Assembly: GCA_003021785.1 (NCBI GenBank)
Contig: PXQU01000013.1
Coordinates: forward strand, 1 to 64,000
Direction: 5' to 3'
DNA: 64,000 bases
Source: Halobacteriales archaeon QH_7_65_31
GTDB lineage: Archaea > Halobacteriota > Halobacteria > Halobacteriales > Haloarculaceae
Each line of letters opens with the position of its first letter. Position 1 is the stretch's first letter. Positions 43,464-52,700 of this stretch are shown here, in pieces. The position numbers and the translations under genes are program-made. The notes beneath the pieces were generated by a model. It was given only the letters and a program-made list of their open reading frames with translations. It searched no databases and was not told the DNA's origin.

Positions 43464-44759
43464 ATGGCTCTGGGGACAGACAATCGCGTGTTCGCCCTCG
43501 CGTTCGCTCGGATGGCCGACTCGCTCGGCAACTCGTTTCTCATCATCGTGCTTCCGCTGTACATCGCGTCGGGAGAGGTGTCGTTAGCCGGTCTCGACGG
43601 CGTCTCGACAGAGCTGCTCGTCGGGGTCGTGCTCTCGCTGTTCGGCCTGCTCAACAGCTCCCTCCAGCCGTTCACCGGTCGGCTCTCCGACCGGACCGGC
43701 CAGCGAACGCGGTATATCCTCGCCGGACTGCTCGTGCTCGCGCTCGGGAGCGTGATCTACCCGTTCGTCAGCTCCTACTGGGCCGTTCTCGGCGCGCGAG
43801 CGATGCAGGGTATCGGCGCGGCGCTGACCGTTCCGATCGTCCTCGCGCTAGTCAACGACTACACCGACGATACGGGTCGCGGCAACGACTTCGGCGTCTT
43901 CAACACGTTCAGACTCATCGGCTTCGGCTTCGGTCCCATCGTCGCCGGGCTGCTCATCACCGGCGGTGTCGCCTCCGAGACGGTCGTGAGCTACGACGTG
44001 TTCGGCGTGACGGTCTCGGGGTTCGATGCCGCCTTCGCCGTCGCCGTCGCCGGTGCGCTCGTCGCGTTCGCCCTCGTCTCGCTGCTCGTGAGCGATCCCG
44101 AGGACCTCGACGGGGAGGCGAGCGAGGACCTCTCGGTTCGCGTCCGAACCGAGGACGGTCTCGATTCCGTCTTCGTGGTCGGGCTCGGAACGTTCTTCAT
44201 GGCGACCGGCATCGCCATCTTCGCGACGCTGCAAGAGGTCATCAACGCGCAGCTCGGACAGACGCCGTTCCTCTTCTCGATCCAGTTCGCGGCGGTCGTC
44301 ATCGCGAACGTCGTCTTTCAGGTCCCCATCGGGCGCGCCTCAGATCGTTACGGTCGGCGTCCGTTTCTCATCGGAGGGTTCGCCCTGCTGATCCCCTCAC
44401 TCGCGGTGCAGGGGCTGATACCGGCGTTCGTCGGCTCGCTGCCCGCGACGGTCGCCGGCGTCGGAACCGGTTCGCTGCTGATGCTCGTGTTCCGACTGCT
44501 TCAGGGGATCTCCGTGGCGATGGTGTTCGCGCCCGGGCTGGCGGTCGCGGGTGATCTCGCGAGAGAGGGGGAGTCGGGAACGACGCTGTCGGTGCTCACG
44601 ACGGCGTTCGGCTTCGGGATCGCCGCCGGCCCGCTCATTTCGGGCGTGTTGATCCGGTTCGGCTTCGCGTGGCCGTTCTTCACGGTCGCGGGGCTGGCGG
44701 CCGTCGCGCTCGTGTTGACCTACGCCGAGGTCGAGGAGACAGCGCCCGCGTTGACCTGA
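43464..44759 (+). CDS. Major facilitator superfamily transporter
   Basis: This 431-residue MFS carrier has 12 helices. The loop 2-3 motif is GRLSDRTGQRTRYILAGL near residue 73. The matching motif in the second half is GRASDRYGRRPFLIGG near 295. A cytoplasmic loop with an acidic segment (DPEDLDGEASEDLSVR) separates the halves. The family includes drug and sugar efflux pumps, and the substrate cannot be told. It follows the frameshifted lipoprotein gene by 26 bases, so the two might once have been cotranscribed. Confidence 0.85.
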   Translation: MALGTDNRVFALAFARMADSLGNSFLIIVLPLYIASGEVSLAGLDGVSTELLVGVVLSLFGLLNSSLQPFTGRLSDRTGQRTRYILAGLLVLALGSVIYPFVSSYWAVLGARAMQGIGAALTVPIVLALVNDYTDDTGRGNDFGVFNTFRLIGFGFGPIVAGLLITGGVASETVVSYDVFGVTVSGFDAAFAVAVAGALVAFALVSLLVSDPEDLDGEASEDLSVRVRTEDGLDSVFVVGLGTFFMATGIAIFATLQEVINAQLGQTPFLFSIQFAAVVIANVVFQVPIGRASDRYGRRPFLIGGFALLIPSLAVQGLIPAFVGSLPATVAGVGTGSLLMLVFRLLQGISVAMVFAPGLAVAGDLAREGESGTTLSVLTTAFGFGIAAGPLISGVLIRFGFAWPFFTVAGLAAVALVLTYAEVEETAPALT

Positions 44760-44865
44760 TCGCTCGACCGTCGGCTTGCGGGGCTGGCTCAGCGAGCTAT
44801 GACGCCATACGCGGCGATCTCCGAAGTAGAGCCATTAAAGTCACTCGTCTACCTCCGGACGATAG

Positions 44866-45924
44866 ATGCAGCTGGGGACTCCACAGTCGTTCTCTCGCGT
44901 GCTCTCGTCGATGTGCACGGAGCCGCACCCGGCCGCTCGCGAGGCCGCAGAGCGGTTTCTCGCGACGAATCCGGGTGACCCCGGCACGTACGAGACCGTC
45001 GCCGACCTCGAACGGACGGTCGTCGAACGGCTCGGGGAGATCGTCGGGCTGAGCGACCCCGCCGGCTACCTCGCCTCCGGCGGGACCGAAGCGAACATCC
45101 AAGCACTGCGGCTCGCGCGCAACCGCGCTGACAGCACCGAGCCGAACGTCGTCGTCCCGGCGTCGGCGCACTTCTCGTTCACGAAGGCGGCCGACGTGCT
45201 CGGTCTCGAACTCCGGGTCGCCCCGCTCGACGGCTACACCGTCTCGCTGCCGGCCGTGCGCGAGCTCGTGGATGAGGACACCGTCGCCGTCGTCGGCGTC
45301 GCCGGCTCGACGGAGTACGGTCGCGTCGACCCGATTCCCGCGCTCGCGGATGCCGTCGCGGACGCTTCCGGCGACCCGCTGTTCCACGTCGATGCCGCGT
45401 GGGGCGGATTCGTGCTCCCGTTCACCGAGCACGCGTGGAGCTTCGCCGACGCGGCCGTCGATACGCTCACCATCGACCCGCACAAGATGGGGCAAGCAGT
45501 CGTCCCGGCCGGCGGACTCATCGCTCGCGACGAGTCGCTGTTGGCCGACCTCGCTGTCGATACGCCGTATCTCGAATCGACCAGTCAGATCACGCTCACC
45601 GGGACGCGCTCGGGCGCGGGCGTTGCGAGTGCTGCGGCCGCGCTCGACGCGCTGTGGCCCGCTGGCTACCGCGAGCAGTACGAGCGGTCACAGGCGAACG
45701 CCGAGTGGCTCGCAGCGGAGCTTCGGGCGCGCGGCGACCGCGTCGTCTCGCCGACGCTCCCGCTCGTCGCGGCCGACATCGGTCGCGACGCCATCGACGC
45801 CGTTCGCGCCGAGGGGTGGCGACTCTCGCGAACCGAACAGGGCGAGGCCCGGTTCGTGCTGCAGCCGCACGTCACGCGAGAGACGCTGACGGCGTTTCTC
45901 GATGAGCTGGATCGGGTCCGGTAG
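44866..45924 (+). CDS. mfnA: L-aspartate/tyrosine decarboxylase, MfnA type
   Basis: This 352-residue fold-type I PLP decarboxylase carries the PLP lysine at residue 207 in TIDPHKMGQ. It also has [15 protein letters not shown] near 67 and FHVDAAWGG near 173. In haloarchaea and methanogens this family includes the aspartate decarboxylase that makes beta-alanine for coenzyme A and, elsewhere, tyrosine decarboxylase. Sequence alone does not choose between them; in a haloarchaeon the aspartate role is likelier. A TATA-like ATTAAAG near 44833 lies 33 bases before the ATG. Confidence 0.85.
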   Translation: MQLGTPQSFSRVLSSMCTEPHPAAREAAERFLATNPGDPGTYETVADLERTVVERLGEIVGLSDPAGYLASGGTEANIQALRLARNRADSTEPNVVVPASAHFSFTKAADVLGLELRVAPLDGYTVSLPAVRELVDEDTVAVVGVAGSTEYGRVDPIPALADAVADASGDPLFHVDAAWGGFVLPFTEHAWSFADAAVDTLTIDPHKMGQAVVPAGGLIARDESLLADLAVDTPYLESTSQITLTGTRSGAGVASAAAALDALWPAGYREQYERSQANAEWLAAELRARGDRVVSPTLPLVAADIGRDAIDAVRAEGWRLSRTEQGEARFVLQPHVTRETLTAFLDELDRVR

Positions 45925-45964
45925 AGAGCGATACGCTTACGCGGAGGGGCTTCGAGCAGCCGAT

Positions 45965-46540
45965 GTGTCACTGGTTCCGCTGGTTCTCGGCGTGGACTTC
46001 TCGCCGTTCGTCGAGTTCGTGCAGTCTGCCGGCGGTGGACTCACCGAGTTCGTTAAATCGACGAGCGGGCTGCTCTCGCTGCTCGCCGTGGGGGTGTACT
46101 CCTTTCTCATCGCTGTCGTCCTGCCGCTCCCGAGCGAAGTCGTGTTACTCGCGACACCGAGTCTCGGACTCCCGCCAGCGGTCGAGCTGACGATACTCAT
46201 CCTCGTCTCGGGCGTCGGGAAGACCGTAGGGTCGGTGTTCGCGTTCCGCATCGGCCACGGGGTGAAGCAGTCCGGGCCGGTGATCCGGGCGCTCCGTCGG
46301 TCTCCGGTCGAGGTGGTCGCGTGGTCGGAGCGCAAGACCGTCGCGGTGGCTCGCAACTACGGCTACATCGGGCTAACGCTCGCGCTCTCGGTTCCGCTCT
46401 TCCCCGACACCATCTCGATCTACGCGTTCACCGTGCTCGAAGAGGACTACACGAAGTTCGCCGCCGCGACGTTCGTCGGCAGCGTCGGTCGGCTGCTCGT
46501 CATCATCGCCTTCTTCGGAACCGTGATCTCGGTGTTGTAG
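45965..46540 (+). CDS. VTT-like (YqaA/DedA-type) membrane protein
   Basis: This 191-residue protein has four to five hydrophobic segments. Near residue 60 is the characteristic VLPLPSEVVLLATPSLGLP, with an acidic residue and prolines as in DedA/VTT proteins. The middle has GKTVGSVFAFRIGHGV, and the last helix is near 165-190. I start at GTG 45965 because it lies about 25 bases after a TATA-like GCTTACGC; the ATG at 45902 lies inside mfnA. DedA proteins act in lipid scrambling or membrane homeostasis, but the role here is unknown. Confidence 0.7.
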   Translation: MSLVPLVLGVDFSPFVEFVQSAGGGLTEFVKSTSGLLSLLAVGVYSFLIAVVLPLPSEVVLLATPSLGLPPAVELTILILVSGVGKTVGSVFAFRIGHGVKQSGPVIRALRRSPVEVVAWSERKTVAVARNYGYIGLTLALSVPLFPDTISIYAFTVLEEDYTKFAAATFVGSVGRLLVIIAFFGTVISVL

Positions 46541-46605
46541 ACCGAGGAGCGCGCCGTGGCACGCAAACCAGCGGGATTTAGGTCCTACACCGGAGTAGTA
46601 TAGCC

Positions 46606-48732
46606 ATGACACGCGACGACTACCCCACTGACGCGCCGGCGGTCGTCACCTGCGGGCTGCCGTACCCGAACGGTGACCTCCACGTCGGGCATCTCCGCTC
46701 GCTCGTGAGCGGCGACGCGTTCGCGCGCGCACTCGACAGCCTCGGTCAGGAGACGGCGTTCGTCTGCGGAACCGACATGCACGGAACGCCGGTCGCGCTC
46801 AACGCCGCCGACGCCGACACTGATCCCGAATCCTACGCGAGCGCGTACCACGAGCAGTTCGCGGAGACGTTCCCGCAGTTCAACGTCGATTTCGACCACT
46901 ACGGCACGACCCACGACGAGGCGAACGTCGATCTCACGCAGTCGTTCGTCCGGTCGTGGCTCGACGAGGAGTACGTCTTCGAGCGGGAGATACAGGTCGC
47001 GTGGGACGCTACCGAGGACCGGGCGCTGCCGGATCGCTACGTCGAGGGGACCTGTCCCTACTGCGGGGAGACGGCCCGCGGCGACGAGTGTGACGACGGC
47101 TGTCAGCGCCACCTCGAACCCGGTGAGATCGAGAATCCGGTCTCGACGCTCACCGGTAACCCGGCGGAGTATCGCACCCGTGAACACGAGTTCCTCCGGC
47201 TGTCCGAGTTCCAGGAGTATCTCTCGGGCTTCCTCGACCGACTCGACGGAACCGACAACGCTCAGAACCAGCCCCGCGAGTGGGTCGAGGGCGAGCTGGA
47301 GGACCTCTGTATCACCCGCGACATGGACTGGGGGATCGACTACCCCGGAGACGGCGAGGAGGATCTCGTCCTCTACGTCTGGGTCGATGCGCCAATCGAG
47401 TACGTCGCCGCGACGAAGCAGTACAGCGAGCAGTCGGCGTTCGACTGGGAGCAGGCGTGGCAGTTCGACGGCGAGACCCGCCCCGGGACGCAGTGGGACG
47501 ACGACTGGACCGACGACGGCGGCGAGCTCATCCACGTCATCGGGCAGGACATCATCCAACACCACACCGTCTTCTGGCCGGCGATGCTCCGGGGCGCGGG
47601 CTACAACGAGCCGCGGGCAGTGCTGGCCTGCGGCTTCGTCAACCTCGCTGGAGAGGCGTTCTCGACGAGTCGGAATCGGGCGGTGTGGGCCGACGACTAT
47701 CTCGACACGGGGTTCCACCCCGACCTGTTCCGCTATCAGCTCATCACCGGCTCGGAGTTCACCGCCGACGTGAACTTCTCGTGGGAGACGCTTCAGGAGC
47801 GGACGAACAGCGATCTCGTCGGCGTGCTCGGCAACTTCGCGTACCGGTCGATGCTGTTCGCCGAGCGCAACTTCGACGGTACGCCCGACGCCGAGGTGAG
47901 CGAGGCGGTTCGCGAGCGTATCGACGGTGCAATTGGTGCAGTCCACGAGGCGGTCAACGACTACTCGGTGCGCGGGCTCGGCGAAGCGCCCGTCGATCTC
48001 GCGCGCTTCGGCAACGAGTATATCCAGCAGAACGAGCCGTGGAAGCTCACCGACGACGACCCCGAACGGGCCGCACAGGTCATCCGCGACTGCGTTCAGC
48101 TGGTGAAGGCGACGGCCGTCCTGATGGAGCCGGTGTTGCCGGGGAAGGCCGAGGAGCTGTGGACACAGCTCGGTGAGTCCGGCAGCGTCCACGACGCCTC
48201 GCTCGACGCCGCACTCGATGCGCCGCCGACAGAGTTCGGTGAGCCGACGGAGCTGTTCGCACAGATCGAAGACGACGACATTGCGACGCTGAGTGCCGAA
48301 CTCGAAGCACAGACGGATCCGGAGGCGAACGAAGCGGAGGACGAGACGGAGCCGGCTGATCCGACCGACGACAGTGCGATGGGCGAGGACCTCGACCTCG
48401 AACCGATCACCGAGGAGCGTATTGGCTTCGAGACGTTCCAGCGTCTCGATCTCCGTGTCGGGGAGATACAGAGTGCCGAGGGAATCGAGGGAGCCGACGA
48501 CCTCGCGCGACTGGAGGTGGACATCGGTCACGAGGTCCGCCAGATCGTCGCCGGCATCAAACAGCTCCACGAGCTCGACTCACTTCCGGGGACGCGGGTC
48601 GTCATCGTCGCGAACATGGAGCCGACGGAGCTGTTCGGCGTCGAGTCGAACGGGATGGTGCTTGCCGCCGGCGAGCAGGCCGACCTGCTGACGACCCACG
48701 GCGACAGCGCGCTCGGCACGCGGGTTCGATGA
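46606..48732 (+). CDS. metG: Methionyl-tRNA synthetase
   Basis: This 708-residue class I synthetase attaches methionine to tRNA-Met. The HIGH-like motif is HVGHLRSL in PNGDLHVGHLRS near residue 25. A zinc knuckle follows (CPYCGETARGDECDDGC near 150), and the KMSKS-like loop is FSTSRNRAVW near 350. The anticodon-binding helical domain ends near 560. The C-terminal EMAP/Trbp111-type tRNA-binding domain starts at ERIGFETFQRLDLRVGEIQS near 605. An acidic linker precedes it. TATA-like GATTTAG lies about 26 bases before ATG 46606. Confidence 0.95.
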   Translation: MTRDDYPTDAPAVVTCGLPYPNGDLHVGHLRSLVSGDAFARALDSLGQETAFVCGTDMHGTPVALNAADADTDPESYASAYHEQFAETFPQFNVDFDHYGTTHDEANVDLTQSFVRSWLDEEYVFEREIQVAWDATEDRALPDRYVEGTCPYCGETARGDECDDGCQRHLEPGEIENPVSTLTGNPAEYRTREHEFLRLSEFQEYLSGFLDRLDGTDNAQNQPREWVEGELEDLCITRDMDWGIDYPGDGEEDLVLYVWVDAPIEYVAATKQYSEQSAFDWEQAWQFDGETRPGTQWDDDWTDDGGELIHVIGQDIIQHHTVFWPAMLRGAGYNEPRAVLACGFVNLAGEAFSTSRNRAVWADDYLDTGFHPDLFRYQLITGSEFTADVNFSWETLQERTNSDLVGVLGNFAYRSMLFAERNFDGTPDAEVSEAVRERIDGAIGAVHEAVNDYSVRGLGEAPVDLARFGNEYIQQNEPWKLTDDDPERAAQVIRDCVQLVKATAVLMEPVLPGKAEELWTQLGESGSVHDASLDAALDAPPTEFGEPTELFAQIEDDDIATLSAELEAQTDPEANEAEDETEPADPTDDSAMGEDLDLEPITEERIGFETFQRLDLRVGEIQSAEGIEGADDLARLEVDIGHEVRQIVAGIKQLHELDSLPGTRVVIVANMEPTELFGVESNGMVLAAGEQADLLTTHGDSALGTRVR

Positions 48733-48834
48733 CAGCCGGAGTACGAGCCAGAGCGGCCTCGATCTGGCGAAGACCGGTCTCGGTGGAAGCCGCGGTTCAC
48801 CGAGTGTCGAAGCTGTGGGTGGGTCCAGAGCTAA
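48733..48834 (+). other. In-frame zinc-ribbon-like remnant after metG
   Basis: Directly after the metG stop, in the same frame, 33 codons read QPEYEPERPRSGEDRSRWKP and then RFTECRSCGWVQS before a stop at 48832. The CxxC and the aromatic tail look like the end of a zinc-ribbon protein. No start codon is available for it, so it is most likely a gene remnant or a coincidence. Confidence 0.3.
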
Positions 48835-48915
48835 ACACACACTGATCGTTCGGACTACCCCGGAGAGAGTAACGCCCGCAGCATCTATACCGACTCGTAC
48901 ACAACGTACACGAGA

Positions 48916-49167
48916 ATGAGTAAGACAGTCCGGCTGGACGAGGATGTTCACGCACGGATCAAGGAGCAGAAACGTGCCGACGAGACGATGTCCGAGACCA
49001 TCGAGCGGCTCACGTCCGACTACTCACTGCTCGAGTTCGCGGCAGGCGGCGAGAGTGACGATACCGAACAGCTCCGCGAGCTACTCGACGAAGCCAACCG
49101 CGCGGATACCGCGATGGCTCGCGCCCGGCTCGACGAAAGCGAGGAGCGATTCCGCTCTGACTCGTGA
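48916..49167 (+). CDS. vapB: VapB-type antitoxin
   Basis: This 83-residue protein starts with the ribbon-helix-helix pattern SKTVRLDEDVHARIKEQKRA, then ETMSETIERLTSDY, followed by an acidic helical tail. It is typical of the haloarchaeal antitoxin group annotated DUF7557. The downstream GTG start of the toxin gene overlaps its stop (GTGA), a standard toxin-antitoxin layout. Such antitoxins usually bind their own promoter; the TATA box is CTATACC near 48885. Confidence 0.85.
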   Translation: MSKTVRLDEDVHARIKEQKRADETMSETIERLTSDYSLLEFAAGGESDDTEQLRELLDEANRADTAMARARLDESEERFRSDS

Positions 49168-49565
49168 TTCTCGATACGTCATTTCTCGTCGCACTACGCG
49201 ACCAAGAGCCGCGAGCCAAAGAGATCGCCGCCGAGGCTGAAGCCGCCGGTCGTCCGACTCGTATCCCGACGCCGGTTATCCACGAAATCTACACCGCGGT
49301 CGGGGCGGGGACCGATCCGGTCATCAACCAGTCCGACTACGAGGCGCTGTTTGCGAATCGCCCCGTTATCGTTCTCGACGAAGAAGACGCCCGCCGCTCG
49401 GGCGTGCTGTTCGGTCGCCATCTCGTGAGTGACACGAAGCGACGGTTAGACCGCGTCGATGCGATGGTCGTCTCTCTTGCCCTCGGGCTGAACGAGCCGC
49501 TCGTCGGTCGGGACAGCGACTTCTCCGACGTCGAGGCAGACAGCTTCGAACTCATCACCATCTGA
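49164..49565 (+). CDS. vapC: PIN-domain toxin, VapC type
   Basis: This 133-residue PIN-fold ribonuclease has the first acidic residue at Asp4 (ILDTSFLVAL). Glu follows in HEIYTAVG near 40 and Asp in RLDRVDAMVVSLAL near 97. GRDSDFSDVE near 116 completes the active site. Homologues cleave specific tRNAs or rRNA when unbound. The start is GTG 49164 inside the antitoxin stop. It has slightly lower GC than the neighbours, fitting a mobile defence or stress module. Confidence 0.87.
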   Translation: MILDTSFLVALRDQEPRAKEIAAEAEAAGRPTRIPTPVIHEIYTAVGAGTDPVINQSDYEALFANRPVIVLDEEDARRSGVLFGRHLVSDTKRRLDRVDAMVVSLALGLNEPLVGRDSDFSDVEADSFELITI

Positions 49566-49622
49566 CGCACACGCCGTCCGGTAGCCCGCGATACTTTTGT
49601 TTCCGACACCGGTAGCCGTGGC

Positions 49623-49859
49623 ATGGCCGACGACGAACGCGAGTGGGACGATCCGCCGGGCGTGTGGGACGGAGACGACGGCGAGGGGGACGACGGCGAC
49701 GAACCGACTGCCACGGCAGACGGGGAGACGCCCCGGCCACGCGAGGAGCGCGAACCGCTGACGCCGAGTGAGATTTCGACGGAGCACGCGACGTTCGTCC
49801 TGCTTGGGGCCGCGCTGGCGACGGTCGTCCTGTTCCGACTAGCGAACGGCGTGCTCTGA
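49623..49859 (+). CDS. Small single-helix membrane protein (DUF7312-like)
   Basis: This 78-residue protein has an acidic N-terminal half (DDPPGVWDGDDGEGDDGD) and one C-terminal transmembrane helix (TFVLLGAALATVVLFRLANG). I recall the haloarchaeal DUF7312 family. It lies immediately upstream of the NfeD gene and is probably part of that membrane cluster. Function is unknown; it might serve as an adaptor for the NfeD/SPFH pair. TATA-like GATACTTTT lies near 49590. Confidence 0.6.
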   Translation: MADDEREWDDPPGVWDGDDGEGDDGDEPTATADGETPRPREEREPLTPSEISTEHATFVLLGAALATVVLFRLANGVL

Positions 49860-49896
49860 GGCGAACGCTTACGCGACCGGGGAGCCTACCGGGGGT

Positions 49897-50457
49897 ATGG
49901 TCGACGTATTCGGGTTCCCCCTGTCGCTGCTGTTGTTGCTCGTCGGGACGGGGCTGATGGTGGCGGAGGCGCTCGCGCCGGGGGCGAACTTCATCGTCGT
50001 CGGGTCCGGGCTGACGGTCGCCGGGATCACTGGCGTGCTCCTGAGTCCGGTGCTCGGAGGAGCGGGGCTAATCCTCCTGATGACGGTCGCGCTACTGGCA
50101 GCGAGCGCGGCGACCCTCTCCGGTTACCGACGGCTCGGTATCGGCTCCGGCGAATCGGGAAGCAAGACCTCGGACTCGGCGTCGCTGCGCGGACAGACCG
50201 GAACCGTGACCGAACGCGTCACCGACAGCGACGGGGAGGTGAAGCTCGACGACGGGGGGTTCAATCCCTACTACCGGGCGCGGGCCGCCGACCGACCGAT
50301 CGAGACCGGGACGGACGTGATGGTGATGGATCCCGGTGGCGGGAACGTCGTCACGGTCGCCGCCACCGAGGAGGACGAGATCGACCGCGCGCTGCGGGAG
50401 GGACGCGAGGAACGTGAGACGGACGACGGCTCGAACGCGGAAGCGGAGTCGGCGTAG
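49897..50457 (+). CDS. NfeD-like membrane protein
   Basis: This 186-residue NfeD-family protein has a hydrophobic N-terminal region of three helices (residues 8-30, 33-58 and 60-85; GTGLMVAEALAPGANFIVVG is typical). A soluble OB-fold follows (SLRGQTGTVTERV, then YYRARAADRPIETGTDVMVM). NfeD proteins work with SPFH-domain proteins in membrane microdomains. Here the SPFH gene follows after 50 bases, which supports a shared function. The C-terminal tail is acidic. Confidence 0.85.
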   Translation: MVDVFGFPLSLLLLLVGTGLMVAEALAPGANFIVVGSGLTVAGITGVLLSPVLGGAGLILLMTVALLAASAATLSGYRRLGIGSGESGSKTSDSASLRGQTGTVTERVTDSDGEVKLDDGGFNPYYRARAADRPIETGTDVMVMDPGGGNVVTVAATEEDEIDRALREGREERETDDGSNAEAESA

Positions 50458-50507
50458 CCCGTCGAAACAGGGGAATCCTTATGCTGTGTTTGGCCTAACG
50501 TGAAGCT

Positions 50508-51671
50508 ATGTTGGTAGCACTTCAAGCGGGCTTGGTGGGACCGGTGGTCGCGCTCGTTTTACTCACGCTCGCGATCATCATGGTGTCCTCCTCGGTCGCT
50601 ATCGTGCAGGCGTACGAGAAGCAGGCACTCACCCGATTCGGTGAGTTCCAGCGGCTGCTCGAACCCGGGTTCAATCTGGTCGTCCCGTTCGTCTCCGCGA
50701 CGTACGCGTTCGACATGCGGACACAGACGCTCGACGTGCCGCGACAGGAGGCGATCACTCGGGACAACTCCCCGGTGACCGCCGACGCCGTCGTCTACAT
50801 CAAGGTGATGGACGCGAAGAAGGCGTTCCTCGAAGTCGACGATTACAAACGGGCCGTCTCGAATCTCGCACAGACCACACTGCGTGCCGTCCTCGGTGAC
50901 ATGGAGCTGGACGACACGCTCAACAAACGACAGGAGATCAACGCGCGTATCCGGAGAGAGCTGGACGAGCCGACCGACGAGTGGGGCGTCCGCGTCGAGT
51001 CCGTCGAGGTGCGCGAGGTGAACCCGAGCAAAGATGTCCAGCAGGCGATGGAACAGCAGACCTCCGCGGAGCGCCGCCGCCGTGCTATGATCCTCGAAGC
51101 GCAGGGCGAACGACGCTCGGCCGTCGAGGAGGCAGAGGGTGAAAAGCAGTCCAACATCATCCGCGCACAGGGTGAAAAGCAGAGTCAGATTCTGGAGGCA
51201 CAGGGTGACTCCATCTCGACGGTGTTGCGGGCGAAATCCGCCGAGTCGATGGGTGAGCGCGCCGTCATCGACAAGGGGATGGAGACGCTCGCGGAGATGG
51301 GAACCAGCGACTCCACGACGTTCGTGCTTCCACAGGAGCTTACGTCACTCGTCGGTCGCTACGGCAAACACATGACCGGCTCGGACGTAGAGCAGACCGA
51401 GAGCGTGCTCGACTCGATGGAGTTCGACGACGAGACCCGCGAGATGCTCGGACTCGACGATATCGAGGAGATCCTCGGTCGCATCGATCAGGACGCCGAG
51501 ATGGACGTCGAGCAGATGGAGGCGGAAGCCGAGGCCATCAAGACCGGCGTGGACGAGGCGAATATCAAGAGCGCCGACGACGTCATCTCCGAGATGGACG
51601 CGGACGTGGACGCCGAGACGGAAGCGGATATGCGCGAGGCGATGACCGACACCGAGCCGGAGGCGGAGTAG
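50508..51671 (+). CDS. SPFH-domain (stomatin/prohibitin-like) protein
   Basis: This 387-residue protein has one N-terminal membrane helix (residues 8-30). The SPFH domain follows (VQAYEKQALTRFGEFQRLLEPGFNLVVPF, then TLDVPRQEAITRDN). A long coiled coil carries ERRRRAMILEAQGERRSAVEEAEGEKQS and repeated QGEKQSQILEAQG units, and the tail is acidic. It forms membrane scaffolds and likely partners the NfeD-like protein encoded just upstream. The tail after residue 300 is an unusually long acidic extension. TATA-like CTTATGC near 50478 precedes the ATG by about 24 bases. Confidence 0.88.
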   Translation: MLVALQAGLVGPVVALVLLTLAIIMVSSSVAIVQAYEKQALTRFGEFQRLLEPGFNLVVPFVSATYAFDMRTQTLDVPRQEAITRDNSPVTADAVVYIKVMDAKKAFLEVDDYKRAVSNLAQTTLRAVLGDMELDDTLNKRQEINARIRRELDEPTDEWGVRVESVEVREVNPSKDVQQAMEQQTSAERRRRAMILEAQGERRSAVEEAEGEKQSNIIRAQGEKQSQILEAQGDSISTVLRAKSAESMGERAVIDKGMETLAEMGTSDSTTFVLPQELTSLVGRYGKHMTGSDVEQTESVLDSMEFDDETREMLGLDDIEEILGRIDQDAEMDVEQMEAEAEAIKTGVDEANIKSADDVISEMDADVDAETEADMREAMTDTEPEAE

Positions 51672-51708
51672 CCGAAGCCGTTTTATCGGTTACTGACCCA
51701 TCGACGGT

Positions 51709-52317
51709 ATGGACGGGGTAGACGAGAGCAAGCGGGCGACGCTCAAGCGGTTCGGCGCGATCGGTGCGGTGTCGCCGTTCGCCCGCTTTGCCGGCGACGA
51801 CGAGCAGGACGGCTCGGATCGCCGCGACGCCATCGTCGGCTACCTCGCTACGACGCCGGGTGCGCATTTCTCGAAGCTCCGTGACGATCTCAAACTCGGA
51901 ACCGGGGAGACACAACATCACCTTCGCCGGCTTGAGGCCGACGGTGTCGTCGATTCCGAGAAGGACGGCGACTACCGACGCTACTTTCCGAGCGGTGAGT
52001 TCTCCGCGTTCGAGCGGCGTGCACTCGGCTATCTCCGTCGAGAGACGGCACGGAAGCTCGTGCTCGCGCTGTTGGCCGAGCCGGATGCAACCGGCAGTGA
52101 ACTTGCCACGGAGCTTGGGGTCTCGCGCCCGACGGTGAGTCGGTACGTCGGCGAACTCGAATCAGCCGGGCTGCTCTCACGAGAGGACGGCTACGCGCTC
52201 GTCGCGCCCGAGCGACTGCTCGTGCTCGTCGTCCGGTACGCCGACTCGTTCGACGCCGAGACGGTCGCGTTCGCCGACGACGCGAGCGACCTGCTCTCGT
52301 ACGATCCTACGCCGTGA
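51709..52317 (+). CDS. Double winged-helix transcription regulator
   Basis: This 202-residue protein has two HTH modules. The first is RRDAIVGYLATTPGAHFSKL, then LKLGTGETQHHLRRLEADG (residues 40-80). The second is KLVLALLAEPDATGSELATE, then LGVSRPTVSRYVGELESAGL (residues 110-160). The first 30 residues include a hydrophobic stretch (FGAIGAVSPFARF) without a strong membrane helix. It could read DNA or contribute to a cluster role with NfeD/SPFH. TATA-like TTTTATC near 51681 lies 27 bases before the ATG. It converges with the gene at 52307 by 11 bases. Confidence 0.75.
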   Translation: MDGVDESKRATLKRFGAIGAVSPFARFAGDDEQDGSDRRDAIVGYLATTPGAHFSKLRDDLKLGTGETQHHLRRLEADGVVDSEKDGDYRRYFPSGEFSAFERRALGYLRRETARKLVLALLAEPDATGSELATELGVSRPTVSRYVGELESAGLLSREDGYALVAPERLLVLVVRYADSFDAETVAFADDASDLLSYDPTP

Positions 52318-52549
52318 CCATCCAGGTCGTGCCCGACGAGTAGCCCCACTTCTCGACGTCGAGACCGAACTCGCCGTCACGAATCGCGGTCATGTTCGTG
52401 CCGACCTCCTTGGCCGAGAGACCGAGCTCCGCACCGATCTCCCGGGACTTGAAGTAGGTCTCCGTCCTCGCCGCCTCGCGGAGATACGCGAGGATGCGCT
52501 GTTGTTTCTCACTCAGCTCCGGAGCCGTAGGCGCGGCCGTGGCGCTCAT
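52307..52549 (-). CDS. Small winged-helix protein (DUF7123)
   Basis: This 80-residue protein is a single winged helix: LSEKQQRILAYLREAARTET, then FKSREIGAELGLSAKEVGTN and MTAIRDGEFGLDVEKW. I recall it as the DUF7123 family, found across haloarchaea. It may act as a small DNA-binding regulator. It lies on the reverse strand and converges with the double winged-helix gene, overlapping by 11 bases. Downstream of it, a 150-base gap leads to the TRAM gene and shows no clear feature. Confidence 0.7.
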   Translation of the reverse strand: MSATAAPTAPELSEKQQRILAYLREAARTETYFKSREIGAELGLSAKEVGTNMTAIRDGEFGLDVEKWGYSSGTTWMVTA

Positions 52550-52700
52550 ATCTCATCGTCTCGTGCACGGATAAAAGCCGGTTTGGTACGCGCTATTAAT
52601 CCGACCGCAGTCGTTCGGTTTTCCGTCTGCCACGGGCGAGAGCAGGGCCCGATCGCTGTGACGGAGCCTCGCGCTGGTAGAGGAGCGAAACGCTTCGTCG

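Noticed and set aside
46585-48570. A 661-codon reverse open frame inside metG
   Set aside because: It is antisense to metG, which carries every synthetase motif; the reverse frame has no family signature.
48729-48845. A short forward frame starting at the ATG that overlaps the metG stop
   Set aside because: It reads as Arg/Ala/Val-rich with no motif; the metG-frame reading has a CxxC motif instead, though that too is weak.
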